Position numbers and translations under genes: made by a program. A DNA stretch of 64,000 bases from a virus, in the IMG/VR virus record IMGVR_UViG_3300042396_000450, positions 1 to 64,000 of that record. The stretch is one strand, 5' to 3'. Of this stretch, positions 1 through 8,657 are shown in pieces. A model generated the notes under the pieces. It was not told the origin of the DNA. It searched no databases and saw nothing but the letters and a program-made list of their open reading frames with translations. Numbering within the stretch: position 1 is the first letter of the stretch; the number at the start of each line of letters is the position of its first letter.

Positions 1-570
1 GGTGATATAGCTGAGTTCAAGAAGAATAGTAAAGACAACACTCGACGTAACTTAATGATAGCTGGAGGATTATTAGGAGCAGGAGTATTAGGAACAGTTG
101 CAGTTAAAAGTTATTTACGCAATGGTAAATTAGTTAGACAAAGTACACGTAAAGTTAACAAAGTAAATAATGTCATTGATCCAATGAAGTTAACTACACC
201 TAAAGAAATAATAGATAATCATCAATCAGTTATGAGATTAGTTATTCCACATAAATTAGCTAAAAACTTTAAAGAAGGTCAAGTATTAGATCCTGATCAA
301 TTAGACGAACTTGTATCAAATAGTCCTTATTTTAAAATAGATAACAAAAATACACCAACACCATCTAATTTAAAACTTGATAATAATATTAAATTAGATG
401 ATGATAGTATGTCAGACACTTACATTGAAATAGCACATACAGCTAAATCAAATAATACAGCTATTAGATATTACATTAAAGAAGATATGAATAAAAATAA
501 TAAAGGTGTAATCTTAGTAAATAAACATTTAAAAACTCTAGACGGAATGCAAGATTTCAATAGAATCTAA
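1..570 (+). CDS. Leader-module virion-type protein, 5' end outside window
   Basis: The frame is open from base 1, so the true start lies upstream. The visible 189 residues begin with GDIAEF, then a basic stretch, a Gly-rich hydrophobic helix (IAGGLLGAGVLGTVAV) and KSYLRNGKLVRQ. The same order, helix then KSYLRNGKLVRQY, occurs at 24201-25061, so the two are partial paralogs. The remaining ~140 residues are polar and Asn/Asp/Lys-rich with no domain I recognise. A hairpin terminator follows at 683-716. Function unknown; by context and module, a virion-associated and possibly injected protein (inference). Confidence 0.7.
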   Translation, partial: GDIAEFKKNSKDNTRRNLMIAGGLLGAGVLGTVAVKSYLRNGKLVRQSTRKVNKVNNVIDPMKLTTPKEIIDNHQSVMRLVIPHKLAKNFKEGQVLDPDQLDELVSNSPYFKIDNKNTPTPSNLKLDNNIKLDDDSMSDTYIEIAHTAKSNNTAIRYYIKEDMNKNNKGVILVNKHLKTLDGMQDFNRI

Positions 571-747
571 AACAAAAGCAAAACTATCACGTAAGAAAAA
601 AGGTAGGACAACGAAGCAATCTAATCAAGGCGCGACCTAACCTAAGTATAAATTTATACTAAGTACAAGACGCGCACTAAATAAGCTACCTAACATGAAC
701 TAGGTAGCTTTGATCTATTTACCTAAACTTACGTTCTGTATAATCAT
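571..747. other. Intergenic region with palindrome, motif copy and terminator
   Basis: No gene seen. It holds a copy of the dispersed motif (591-601, followed by GGTAGG), a perfect 16-base palindrome AGTATAAATTTATACT at 645-660, the terminator hairpin at 683-716, and a TATAAT at 739-744 just before the terminase ORF. No convincing -35 box lies 16-18 bases upstream of that TATAAT. Confidence 0.6.
683..716 (+). terminator. Rho-independent-type terminator
   Basis: A perfect 10-bp stem, AAGCTACCTA (683-692) with TAGGTAGCTT (701-710), encloses an 8-base loop and is followed by a modest T-rich tail. It would end the transcript of the truncated gene at the left edge and separate it from the terminase. 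Confidence 0.65.
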
Positions 748-819
748 ATGGTTTCCACTTTAATATCCATTATCTGTTATGGTGGATTAGTCCACGTTAT
801 TAACTTAAACTATACTAAC

Positions 820-2469
820 ATGACTTCCCGCGAACAATTAGAAAAAGAACTAGCTAACATAGAGAACAAGTTATATGAACTAGCGATACTAGATAATAAG
901 GATGAACAGTATGAATTAGAATCACTACTAGAAGAACAAAGTTACGTTCAAGCATATCAATCTAGTTACAGTTTCCTAGCTCATAGTTGGCAGACATTCA
1001 ATGGCGAAGTATTCCTACCAGCTAAACATCTACACGCAATAGCCGAACATCTAGATGCAACATTAACTGGTGAAATAAAACGACTTATAATTAACGTACC
1101 ACCTAGAACTGCTAAGTCAGCATTAGTAACTAAAGCATTTCCAGCCTATTGTTGGATAAGGCAGCCTCATCTTAAATTCGCCAACGTTAGTTATGGTTAT
1201 GGATTAGCAGAAGAAGGTAGTGTACATAGTCGTCAGATAATGCAATCTGATTGGTATAAGCGAGGTATGGCTACAGTATGGCGCGATATGGGTGCTACAC
1301 CATGGGAGTTCAGACGCGATAAGAATATGAAGAATGACTATGAGAATAATGCTAATGGTCGTAGATTCGCCACATCATGTCCTGAAGGTATCTTCACTGG
1401 TATTGGTGCAGACACAATTATAATTGACGACCCTGTTAAAGCTAACGCTGCATATAGTAAGAATACACTTGATAAAGTTAATCAATGGGTCAGCAATACT
1501 CTGATGTCGCGTTTAAACAACCAATCAGAAGGTGTTATCATCTTGGTTCAACAAAGGGTTAGTGAAATGGATATGACTGGTTTTTTCTTACAACAAGAAG
1601 GAGTTTGGGAACATCTATGTCTCCCAATGGAATATGAAGACACTCAGAGATACTGGACTCGCATTGGTTGGACTGATTGGCGCACTAATCAGAATGAATT
1701 ACTTGAACCAATTCGATTTCCGCGAGATGTGGTTGAGAGGCTCAAGAAGGACGAGGAATGGAGCTATGCTAGTCAATATCAACAACAACCAGTTCCGCTC
1801 GGTGGTGGACTTATTAGGCGTGAATGGTGGCAGAATTGGTACATACTTCCAACTCAGTTTGATGCAACTTGCATGGCATTCGATTTATCTATGAACGATA
1901 AGGAAACTAGCGATAATACGTCACTTATAGTTATGGGACGTAAGGATAACAAGTTCTACATTATTGACTTAGTGTATGGCAAAATGGATATACTTAAACA
2001 AGTAGAATCCATAATTGAGTTGTGTAATAAGTATCCGATGATAAGAACTAGGTTAATTGAACAACGTGCAAATGGAGATGCTGTAATTGCATTACTTAAA
2101 CGCACGATAACTGGACTTATACCACTCATAACTAAAGGTGATAAAGAACAACGTATCCTTAGTTGTGTGCCAGAAATTAATGCAGGTAACGTATTAGTTC
2201 CAGATGAGAATGTACATAGTTGGATTAAACCACTATTACTAGAAGCTACTATGTTTCCACGTGGTAAGAATGATGATGCTATTGATAGTATGCAGATGGC
2301 ACTTAATCATCTAGTTACGTCAAACATCGTTACTTATATGCCACTTCAAGTTATTACAGATAGTCCAGGTAATACAACTCGTGCTGAAATAAGAGAACAT
2401 ATAATGGATAGTAGTTATGGTGTTACAGTTAATGTGACTCGTAACTATATTAAAGGTTTATTTGAATAA
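820..2469 (+). CDS. terL: Terminase large subunit (packaging ATPase/nuclease)
   Basis: The motor that drives DNA into the prohead and cuts the concatemer. Residues 94-101 (PPRTAKSA) form the Walker A-like loop, 199-205 (TIIIDDP) the Walker B strand ending in DD. The C-terminal RNase H-like nuclease shows its acidic residues in MAFDLS (~353-358), RLIEQ (~411-415) and NDDAIDS (~484-490). The ATG at 820 gives 549 residues. An in-frame ATG at 748 would add 24 hydrophobic residues atypical of terminases and lies only 3 bases after a TATAAT, so I prefer 820. No small terminase subunit was identified nearby. Confidence 0.93.
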   Translation: MTSREQLEKELANIENKLYELAILDNKDEQYELESLLEEQSYVQAYQSSYSFLAHSWQTFNGEVFLPAKHLHAIAEHLDATLTGEIKRLIINVPPRTAKSALVTKAFPAYCWIRQPHLKFANVSYGYGLAEEGSVHSRQIMQSDWYKRGMATVWRDMGATPWEFRRDKNMKNDYENNANGRRFATSCPEGIFTGIGADTIIIDDPVKANAAYSKNTLDKVNQWVSNTLMSRLNNQSEGVIILVQQRVSEMDMTGFFLQQEGVWEHLCLPMEYEDTQRYWTRIGWTDWRTNQNELLEPIRFPRDVVERLKKDEEWSYASQYQQQPVPLGGGLIRREWWQNWYILPTQFDATCMAFDLSMNDKETSDNTSLIVMGRKDNKFYIIDLVYGKMDILKQVESIIELCNKYPMIRTRLIEQRANGDAVIALLKRTITGLIPLITKGDKEQRILSCVPEINAGNVLVPDENVHSWIKPLLLEATMFPRGKNDDAIDSMQMALNHLVTSNIVTYMPLQVITDSPGNTTRAEIREHIMDSSYGVTVNVTRNYIKGLFE

Positions 2470-2473
2470 CACT

Positions 2474-2740
2474 ATGACTATTAATCAGATATTAAAGAAA
2501 GCATATACAGATCAATCTCATATAACTCTGTTTATAGACAACATCGAATATCAGTTTGATAATGCAATAGTAACTAGATTAACTAGAACTGAGATAACAT
2601 TCATGAGTCCGGCGTATCATCCTGATGGAACTTGTCTAATTGAATATACATTTGATAGAACATTAGTTATTGGAGTTGGTCGTATCGTAGCTAGATTAAA
2701 TGTAGATAGTAAGTTACCACCAGATGCGTTCATGTTATAA
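2474..2740 (+). CDS. Hypothetical protein, 88 aa
   Basis: It starts 4 bases after the terminase stop and ends at a strong terminator, so it is probably the last gene of that transcript. A TTG at 2462 would extend it by four residues and overlap terL; the ATG at 2474 is preferred. Mixed alpha/beta composition, no cysteine pair, signal peptide or membrane segment. No family recognised. Position next to terL raises the possibility of a small head or packaging factor, but nothing in the sequence proves it. Confidence 0.7.
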   Translation: MTINQILKKAYTDQSHITLFIDNIEYQFDNAIVTRLTRTEITFMSPAYHPDGTCLIEYTFDRTLVIGVGRIVARLNVDSKLPPDAFML

Positions 2741-2752
2741 TAACGTTAGTGA

Positions 2753-2797
2753 CCAAAAAAATAAGCACCCTCTTAATTGAAGGTGCTTTTTCTTTAT
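2753..2797. terminator. Bidirectional terminator between convergent genes
   Basis: AAGCACC (2763-2769) pairs with GGTGCTT (2782-2788). A T-run follows on the plus strand and an A-run (2754-2761) precedes it, giving a T-run on the minus strand. It can end both the terminase transcript and the HU transcript. Confidence 0.8.
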
Positions 2798-2824
2798 GTT
2801 GCAGTAGTTAAATAACTTCGTCTA

Positions 2825-3127
2825 TTAACCCTGTTTATCGTAACGTGCTTTACTCTTGTATTCTTTAGCTGGTCTGAAGCTAACCTTCTTATGAGCTTCA
2901 ACTAACTTAGGTTCTTTAGTAAAGATAGTGCTAACTGTACGTTCCTTAACTTCAGTTGTGCTAAATGTACCAAATCCCTTAATGCTAACTGACTCAGTTA
3001 ATGATGCTGCTTTAATTGCTTCAATCATAGCCATGAAAGCTACTTGTAACTTGTACTTAGGAATAGTGTCAGTGAACTTATCGTAAACTGCTCTAGAACC
3101 AACTTCTACTAAATGTTCAACGTTCAT
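2825..3127 (-). CDS. HU/IHF-family DNA-bending protein
   Basis: A 100-residue protein of normal HU size. The beta-arm region shows the family signature GFGTFS (residues 51-56) and the C-terminus has VSFRPAKEYK, the HU ending. HU dimers bind and bend DNA with little sequence specificity; a phage copy could act in replication, packaging or genome condensation. It has its own divergent promoter at 3161-3189 (TTGTCA, 17 bp, TTATCT) and shares a terminator with the convergent terminase operon. Confidence 0.93.
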   Translation of the reverse strand: MNVEHLVEVGSRAVYDKFTDTIPKYKLQVAFMAMIEAIKAASLTESVSIKGFGTFSTTEVKERTVSTIFTKEPKLVEAHKKVSFRPAKEYKSKARYDKQG

Positions 3128-3160
3128 TGTAGTTATGTGTATGTAATTAACTAATAACTA

Positions 3161-3189
3161 AGATAACATAGATCTATGAGAAATGACAA
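3161..3189 (-). promoter_or_regulatory. Sigma-70-like promoter of the HU gene
   Basis: On the minus strand TTGTCA (complement of 3184-3189) is separated by exactly 17 bases from TTATCT (complement of 3161-3166), 34 bases upstream of the HU ATG. It is back to back with the plus-strand promoter at 3194-3222, only 4 bases between the two -35 boxes. Confidence 0.65.
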
Positions 3190-3193
3190 CTAC

Positions 3194-3222
3194 TTGCATT
3201 AATTAAGTTAAGTTAGTATGAT
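3194..3222 (+). promoter_or_regulatory. Sigma-70-like promoter of the RHH/KilA-N operon
   Basis: TTGCAT (3194-3199), 17 bases, TATGAT (3217-3222), about 34 bases before the small ORF at 3257. Its -35 box almost abuts that of the HU promoter, so one bound protein could control both directions. Confidence 0.6.
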
Positions 3223-3256
3223 ATAGTGGATGAGTAAGTTAATTAAGTAGTGTATT

Positions 3257-3391
3257 ATGACTAAAACATTAGCAACTAAGATGGTTAACTTTAAAGTAAC
3301 TGAGGAACAATATCAACAGTTAGTTAAGTTGGCTGAACTAGAGAAGAGATCAATTAGTAACTACATTAAACTAAAACTTGAATTATTGTAG
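3257..3391 (+). CDS. Small ribbon-helix-helix-like regulator, 44 aa
   Basis: The translation has a short beta-like strand (MVNFKVTEEQ) followed by two predicted helices (QYQQLVKLAELEKRSIS and NYIKLKLELL), the layout and size of Arc/CopG/MetJ ribbon-helix-helix proteins. Such proteins dimerise and bind operators through the paired strand. It is the first gene after the plus-strand half of the divergent promoter pair and may regulate it. The assignment rests on pattern only; the ORF itself is well placed, with an ATG 34 bases downstream of the -10 box. Confidence 0.6.
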   Translation: MTKTLATKMVNFKVTEEQYQQLVKLAELEKRSISNYIKLKLELL

Positions 3392-3428
3392 TATGATGTA
3401 GAGGTAAGAAAAAATAAGGATAAGTAAT

Positions 3429-3983
3429 ATGAGCGATGTCTATTTAGATGAATATATTTACGCTACAGCACTTGCTAAAGAGCATGGTAAAGAGGTTAAA
3501 CATTGGTTAGAAAACGCAGGAACTAAAAAAGCTATTAAAGCAGTCGAGTCTGAAATTTTAAAACAATGTGTAATTAAACGTCAAGGTGGTAACTTTACTA
3601 AACAAGGAACATGGATTCATAACAAATTATTACCGTACTTTCAACAATGGTTAAATGTACATAGTATTAGATATGAGTTTAAAAGAGACGAAACTGAATT
3701 TAAATTATTATTAGAATCTACATTTAAAGACCTATTAGTGTTTGAATATCAAAAGAAAGTAGATAATTATTATTTAGATTTTTATAATGAAAAATATAAT
3801 CTAGTTATTGAATACGACGAAACACATCATAACAACGTAGATATTAAAGATAACGATATTAAACGTGAACAGTATTTAATTGCTAAATTGAACTGTACTA
3901 TTATTAGAGTTAAACAAGGTGAAGAATTTCAAGGTATTAATCAAATTATTAAATTTATGATGGAGAACAAAATTAATGAGTAA
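3429..3983 (+). CDS. KilA-N-like protein with Vsr/DUF559-type nuclease domain
   Basis: Residues ~10-75 resemble a shortened KilA-N domain (YATALAKEHGK ... NFTKQGTWIHNKLLPYFQQWL). Residues ~105-175 look like a PD-(D/E)XK nuclease of the Vsr/DUF559 type: YYLDFYNEKYNLVIEYDETHH gives the D and E positions, and REQYLIAKLNCTIIRV is the typical closing helix-strand. It is preceded by an AAGGA-like ribosome site and overlaps the next gene by 8 bases, which encodes a second KilA-N protein. KilA-N proteins bind DNA in phages and large viruses; the nuclease fusion suggests a site-directed endonuclease or selfish element (inference). Confidence 0.75.
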   Translation: MSDVYLDEYIYATALAKEHGKEVKHWLENAGTKKAIKAVESEILKQCVIKRQGGNFTKQGTWIHNKLLPYFQQWLNVHSIRYEFKRDETEFKLLLESTFKDLLVFEYQKKVDNYYLDFYNEKYNLVIEYDETHHNNVDIKDNDIKREQYLIAKLNCTIIRVKQGEEFQGINQIIKFMMENKINE

Positions 3984-4884
3984 TATAGTTAAAGCCTTTG
4001 ATTTTAATAACGAATCAATTTATCGCCGCACTTCAGATAACTATTGGAATGCAACTGCAATGTGCAAAGCAGGTGGTAAAAGAATAGATCACTTTTTCGA
4101 GAACAAATGGTCAAAGTCTTATATAGAACAGGTTTCCACGATCACCGGAATTAAGGGTAACGAACTTGTTCAAACAATTAAAGGTGGTAATCCTTATGAA
4201 CAAGGAACTTGGGTACATGAAATAGTTGCAATACGAATAGCCCAATGGTTATCACCTGAATTTGCTGCTAAAGTTGACTTAACTCTATATCAACTAAAAC
4301 AGCAGTATCAACAGTCACATCAATTACTACTAGAACAAGAGTCCGCCAATGTACGCGGGATTCCAATTGCGCCACGTAATGAAGTTGATTTAGCATTCCG
4401 CATTAAGAACTGGATTGATTTATGTACTGATGGTGGTAGATTCTACATTGAACATCCACTAATCAATACTATTAATGCAACAACTAAAACTAGAAGAGTT
4501 GACTTCGTTAAATCTAATGGACGTAATGTTATAGTATATGAGTTAAAGTTAAATAAGATAACTACAAATGACATAGCTAAAACTATAGGAGATAAAGGTT
4601 ATTATCAACTATGTGCTGATAAGTTCAATCGTCCCATTAAGTTTATATTCCTATCACCGTTAGGAATAACTAATGAAGCACAGTTACTACTAGATAGGAT
4701 GAATGATGTGAGTTTCCTAACTACACAACAACTATGTCAGGAGTATTATGTTAAAGGTAAGAAAAATAAGTGGCGCAGTTCTGAATGGTATTTAGATGTG
4801 CAAGTTAAAGATGATAAGTTCTCACATCTATTCACAGATGAGTTTATTAATGATGTTACAGTTAAGTTAACTAAGGTAAAGTAG
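3976..4884 (+). CDS. KilA-N domain protein with PD-(D/E)XK-like C-terminus
   Basis: The N-terminal ~100 residues are a clear KilA-N domain: SIYRRTSDNYWNATAMCKAGGK, then a variable helix, then EQGTWVHEIVAIRIAQWLSPEFAAKV. Residues ~105-120 form a Gln-rich linker. The C-terminal part contains RRVDFVKSNGRNVIVYELKL (~residues 175-194), a D...ELK arrangement typical of PD-(D/E)XK nucleases, and GDKGYYQLCADKF. Translationally coupled to the preceding gene (8-base overlap). The pair may be a two-component DNA-targeting unit. DNA binding is well supported; nuclease activity is inferred. Confidence 0.8.
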   Translation: MSNIVKAFDFNNESIYRRTSDNYWNATAMCKAGGKRIDHFFENKWSKSYIEQVSTITGIKGNELVQTIKGGNPYEQGTWVHEIVAIRIAQWLSPEFAAKVDLTLYQLKQQYQQSHQLLLEQESANVRGIPIAPRNEVDLAFRIKNWIDLCTDGGRFYIEHPLINTINATTKTRRVDFVKSNGRNVIVYELKLNKITTNDIAKTIGDKGYYQLCADKFNRPIKFIFLSPLGITNEAQLLLDRMNDVSFLTTQQLCQEYYVKGKKNKWRSSEWYLDVQVKDDKFSHLFTDEFINDVTVKLTKVK

Positions 4885-4888
4885 AGTT

Positions 4889-5158
4889 ATGAAACACACA
4901 GTATTAATAAGTTGTTTAAGTGGTGTTATTTATGAACAACTTAAACCAGATACATCTAACTACATTACTTATAACTACGATAACGAATCTAAGTTATGGA
5001 CAATTAAATTAACTTGGTATGTAGGTAATAAGTTAATGGGTTATAGATTAGCTATAACTGACTTTGATTTAGATACGATATATCAGAACTTAATTATTGA
5101 GAAGTATACAACTGAAGTTATCGCCGCATATAATAAGTCATTCGCTACGCCAACATGA
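4889..5158 (+). CDS. Hypothetical protein, 89 aa
   Basis: It starts 4 bases after the KilA-N gene and overlaps the next gene by 4 bases (ATGA), so it belongs to the same operon. The composition suggests a small soluble alpha/beta protein with two Trp (LWTIKLTWYVG) and no membrane segment. No family recognised. Confidence 0.65.
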   Translation: MKHTVLISCLSGVIYEQLKPDTSNYITYNYDNESKLWTIKLTWYVGNKLMGYRLAITDFDLDTIYQNLIIEKYTTEVIAAYNKSFATPT

Positions 5159-5382
5159 ATAACATTGAATTTATTAACTACGTTAACACTAACTTTGTAG
5201 ACACATATAAAGCTCATCTACAACAGTATGTTCCTTATCCTCATATAATGTTTAAAAGTATTGAACATAACGTGTTTACTAACATCCCAGTATATCCAGA
5301 TCAAGTTATATCTGAGCAAGCTAAAGATGAGATATTAAACTCTGTTAATAATTACTTCAGTAACTTAATTACAACTAACTAA
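5155..5382 (+). CDS. Hypothetical protein, 75 aa
   Basis: ATGA overlap with the preceding gene indicates translational coupling. Small, aromatic-rich, no membrane segment or recognisable motif. It ends 66 bases before the MuF-type head gene; the gap holds a weak hairpin (AGTCGC/GCGGCT around 5420-5440) with a T-rich tail that may separate early-type genes from head genes. Confidence 0.6.
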   Translation: MNNIEFINYVNTNFVDTYKAHLQQYVPYPHIMFKSIEHNVFTNIPVYPDQVISEQAKDEILNSVNNYFSNLITTN

Positions 5383-5448
5383 GGATAACTAAATTAAGTT
5401 AAACTACATATAACACTAGAAGTCGCCACTAATCGCGGCTTATTTATT

Positions 5449-8400
5449 ATGAACATCAACAAGTACATTAAAGAACAAGATGAGTTAGTTACTGCATTTA
5501 CAGATGGATTAACTAATAGTATAGGTAACTCATTATCGCGTAAACAAGATAACTTAAGTCTCATTATCAGTAATCAATTAAATAAGTTATGGAATGATAG
5601 TTGGAATCTCGGACGTACTCATGCAATAGATGAAACGCCGCCATCCCTTTTTTCTTACTCTGATAGCATTGCGGAATTTGCATCACCACTTGAGAAATTA
5701 AGAAATGAGATTGATGAAATTACTAAGGAAAAGGAAGGTTATCAATCTGAGTTAGATAGAATACGTCGTGATTATCAAGATAAAGAAGGTAATTATAGTG
5801 GTACTAAGATATTAAGATCAATTGATAAAGAAGGTACTTATAATGATGTAGATAAAGTTAGAGCTATTCAAGTTATACGTAATCGTGAAGATGAGTTAAA
5901 TGCACTTATCGCAGCTAAGGATAACTTAATTAAAGATAAACAAGATAAGTTTTTTGAATTAACTGATCCTGCTAACATAGCTAAGTTAAATGAGTTATCT
6001 AAAGATACTAAAGATGTTACACCTGAAGTATTACCTCGTGTTAATAAAGCTGAAGTTAATCAACAATTAAGTAAAGCAGTTAGAGATAGAGATGCTTGGC
6101 GTAAATCATTTGTAGATGAGAATGGTAATTTAAACTTAGCTAAGTATAGAAGAGTTAAAGGTTATGACACTTCTGATAGTGATGCTGATGTATTAAAACA
6201 AATGAAGAGAGAAGAACTTGATTTAATTAATGAAGTTAAACGACATAATCAAACACTTAATGATATTAATGATAGACCTAAATCAACTAAAGGTATATCA
6301 ACTAGAGAACAACGTTTAATTGAACGTACCTTAAAGAAGCAACAGAAGTTACAAACAACTAAGTTAGATGCTAGTAAGATACCTGCTAATATTAGAGATT
6401 CAGTTCAAGCAATTGAACAACGTCGTCAAATTGAATCTACTAGAGGCGATGTACCATTACTTGAACAAACTGAGTTTGGTAAATCGTATTTAAATAGACG
6501 TATTAATACTATAGGTAATGATCTGAACAAACGATATAAAGCGACATTACAACAGATACTTGTTGGTGAAAAAGAAACTAAAACTACTGGTTATTTAGCA
6601 GATAATAGCCCTGATAAAGACGTTACTTATTATAAACGTATTAGTGCAATGTTAACTAGAGAAGATGCTAAACAAATGGAGCAATACAATAAACAACTTG
6701 AGTTAATTAAAACTCGATTAGATGATATCCCAACTAAATTAACTGCAACTAAAGATATGAATGTTTATGAGAGTGTAGCATTCCTTAAACAGAAGTATGA
6801 TCCTGATGTTAAGTTAACTATCCCTGATAAGAAACTACTTAATGAGTTACCAGATAAAGCAGTTTATAAGATGCAGGATTTAAGAGCTTATCGTGACAAG
6901 TTACTTGAGAAAGTAAGAAAACTAAAGAATAATCAGGCTCGTACTAAACGTATTGCAATAACTGAAATGGGACACGCTTATAATCTTGGACGGCTTGATT
7001 ACTACATTAAACAAGATATTAAGTTTGTTAAGTGGAACAATAGTATTGAACATAAACGTGCTATGATTCCCGGCGATTATAATACTAGATATCGTAAAAT
7101 ATACAATAAATTATCTGAGTTAATTAATAGATCACCACAACTTGAGTCATTTAAGATGGATGGTATTGTATGTCCAATATGTCAGGAACGCGCTATCTAT
7201 GATTATGGTTATGGTAAAGGAATAATTAAGATAGATGACTTGTTAAGTAATAGTCAAAGTCAACCACTACTTCACGCAAATTGCTCGTGTTTTCTTACCA
7301 GTGTAGAGGAATCTGAAACTAAAGAACCTTTTAATGTACCAATCTATATATCATCATTACTTAATAACAATGTTGTTAAATGGGCTGCTGCTGGCATATT
7401 AGGAACTGCTGCTATGTATGCGGCATTTAAGAAGAGTAATGTAACTCCACTTAACATACCTGATATTATTAGAAGTAAACCAGCCGTAGTTACAACTAAA
7501 GCATTAAGTCAAGCATTACTAGATGATATTATTGATGTTCCATTAGTTCCATTACAAATACCTGAACGTGTACCAACTACAATTAACATTGATAGAGCAA
7601 ATAAAGTATTAGAAGATGTAGTTAATTGGCGCACTAATACTATTGATGAGTCTATTACTAAAGCTATTGAAATAGATAATAGATATGAATTAGTTAATCC
7701 ATTTATGACAGCAACTACTGAATCTTCAGTAGATGACATTACAACTAGAGTTAAACAATATAACTCTATAACTAAAGCTACTTTAACTAAAGATGATCTT
7801 AATCAATTTAAAGAAGATGTAGATAAAATTCAACATTACATTAATGAAATAGAAGATGCTAATACTAAGATTTATTCATCTATTCAATCAATGAAGTTAG
7901 CTAGAAAAGCAATTATAGATGAAGGGTTGAATAAGCTAAGTGATGAATTAATTCCACCTGGATTTACTCCAGAACAAGTTATTATTAGTAATCCTATTAT
8001 CCAACGATTAGATAATCAGATAATACAATCTGAGAATACATTAAGGAATGCAATTTCATTAAAGTTAGGTGAAACTAGTCATTATTCAACACTAAAAAGA
8101 ATCAGAAATGATTTATTAGATAATGAGTTATTTAAGTTGGAGTACACTAAACGTAAACGTGGTGTTCTATTAAGATTACAAGATAAATTAATTGGTAAAT
8201 TTGATAAAGTTAAAAAAGTTTTTGTTGGTGGACAAGTTAATCCTAGAGTATTAGAACGTGATTTAGAAGAGTTACAGAATACTATACTTTCTAATTACAT
8301 GAATGTAAGTAATGAACAATTTGAATCATATGTTAGACAATTAGATAATATTGAGTTAGCAATAGATGGACAACTTGAGTTAATTAAGAATAAGTTAGGT

Positions 8401-8544
8401 TTGACTAGTTTAGATGCACGTAATTACACAGGTAATGATATGGCAGTATTAACTAGCGAGTTTATTAGTGATTATAAGAATGGTTTAATGCGAAGTAAAC
8501 TTAGAGCTATGGGATTAAGAAATCTATTAATAGATGTAAAATAG
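5449..8544 (+). CDS. MuF-type minor head (head morphogenesis) protein, 1031 aa
   Basis: The centre carries the MuF/gp7 signature: ITEMGHAYNLGRLDYY (~residue 501) like the usual 'RTE..RAYN.GR', then CPIC (~574) and PLLHANCSCFL (~604-614), matching the CxxC...H.NCRC zinc-like pattern. MuF proteins attach to the portal inside or at the head and aid assembly. Unusually long: ~500 mostly coiled-coil residues precede the domain, and after it come a hydrophobic helix (VKWAAAGILGTAAMYAAF, ~643-660) and ~370 more coiled-coil residues with no recognised toxin domain. Long helical arms suggest it also serves as an internal or ejected protein. Contains a dispersed-motif copy at 5648. Confidence 0.85.
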   Translation: MNINKYIKEQDELVTAFTDGLTNSIGNSLSRKQDNLSLIISNQLNKLWNDSWNLGRTHAIDETPPSLFSYSDSIAEFASPLEKLRNEIDEITKEKEGYQSELDRIRRDYQDKEGNYSGTKILRSIDKEGTYNDVDKVRAIQVIRNREDELNALIAAKDNLIKDKQDKFFELTDPANIAKLNELSKDTKDVTPEVLPRVNKAEVNQQLSKAVRDRDAWRKSFVDENGNLNLAKYRRVKGYDTSDSDADVLKQMKREELDLINEVKRHNQTLNDINDRPKSTKGISTREQRLIERTLKKQQKLQTTKLDASKIPANIRDSVQAIEQRRQIESTRGDVPLLEQTEFGKSYLNRRINTIGNDLNKRYKATLQQILVGEKETKTTGYLADNSPDKDVTYYKRISAMLTREDAKQMEQYNKQLELIKTRLDDIPTKLTATKDMNVYESVAFLKQKYDPDVKLTIPDKKLLNELPDKAVYKMQDLRAYRDKLLEKVRKLKNNQARTKRIAITEMGHAYNLGRLDYYIKQDIKFVKWNNSIEHKRAMIPGDYNTRYRKIYNKLSELINRSPQLESFKMDGIVCPICQERAIYDYGYGKGIIKIDDLLSNSQSQPLLHANCSCFLTSVEESETKEPFNVPIYISSLLNNNVVKWAAAGILGTAAMYAAFKKSNVTPLNIPDIIRSKPAVVTTKALSQALLDDIIDVPLVPLQIPERVPTTINIDRANKVLEDVVNWRTNTIDESITKAIEIDNRYELVNPFMTATTESSVDDITTRVKQYNSITKATLTKDDLNQFKEDVDKIQHYINEIEDANTKIYSSIQSMKLARKAIIDEGLNKLSDELIPPGFTPEQVIISNPIIQRLDNQIIQSENTLRNAISLKLGETSHYSTLKRIRNDLLDNELFKLEYTKRKRGVLLRLQDKLIGKFDKVKKVFVGGQVNPRVLERDLEELQNTILSNYMNVSNEQFESYVRQLDNIELAIDGQLELIKNKLGLTSLDARNYTGNDMAVLTSEFISDYKNGLMRSKLRAMGLRNLLIDVK

Positions 8545-8569
8545 ATATGATACCTTAATCAATAAACTT

Positions 8570-8656
8570 ATGTACTTAATGGTAGATTTTGCGCGAACTA
8601 AGAATGCTAAAGATAAGAAACAACGTAGACGTAAACTTAATAAAGGTAAGAAATAA
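8570..8656 (+). CDS. Stand-alone leader-module peptide, 28 aa
   Basis: The ATG at 8570 opens a 28-codon frame beginning MYLMVDFARTKNAKDKKQRR and ending LNKGKK. It matches, end to end, the N-terminal leader found on larger proteins here (for example MYILSDYSLSTFARRLGSKDKK at 12441, given here only in part). It stops one base before the ATG of the next leader-module gene. Either it is a minimal free copy of the leader, or a relic of a gene that lost its body. The close match and tight spacing argue that it is translated. Confidence 0.6.
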   Translation: MYLMVDFARTKNAKDKKQRRRKLNKGKK

Positions 8657-8657
8657 T

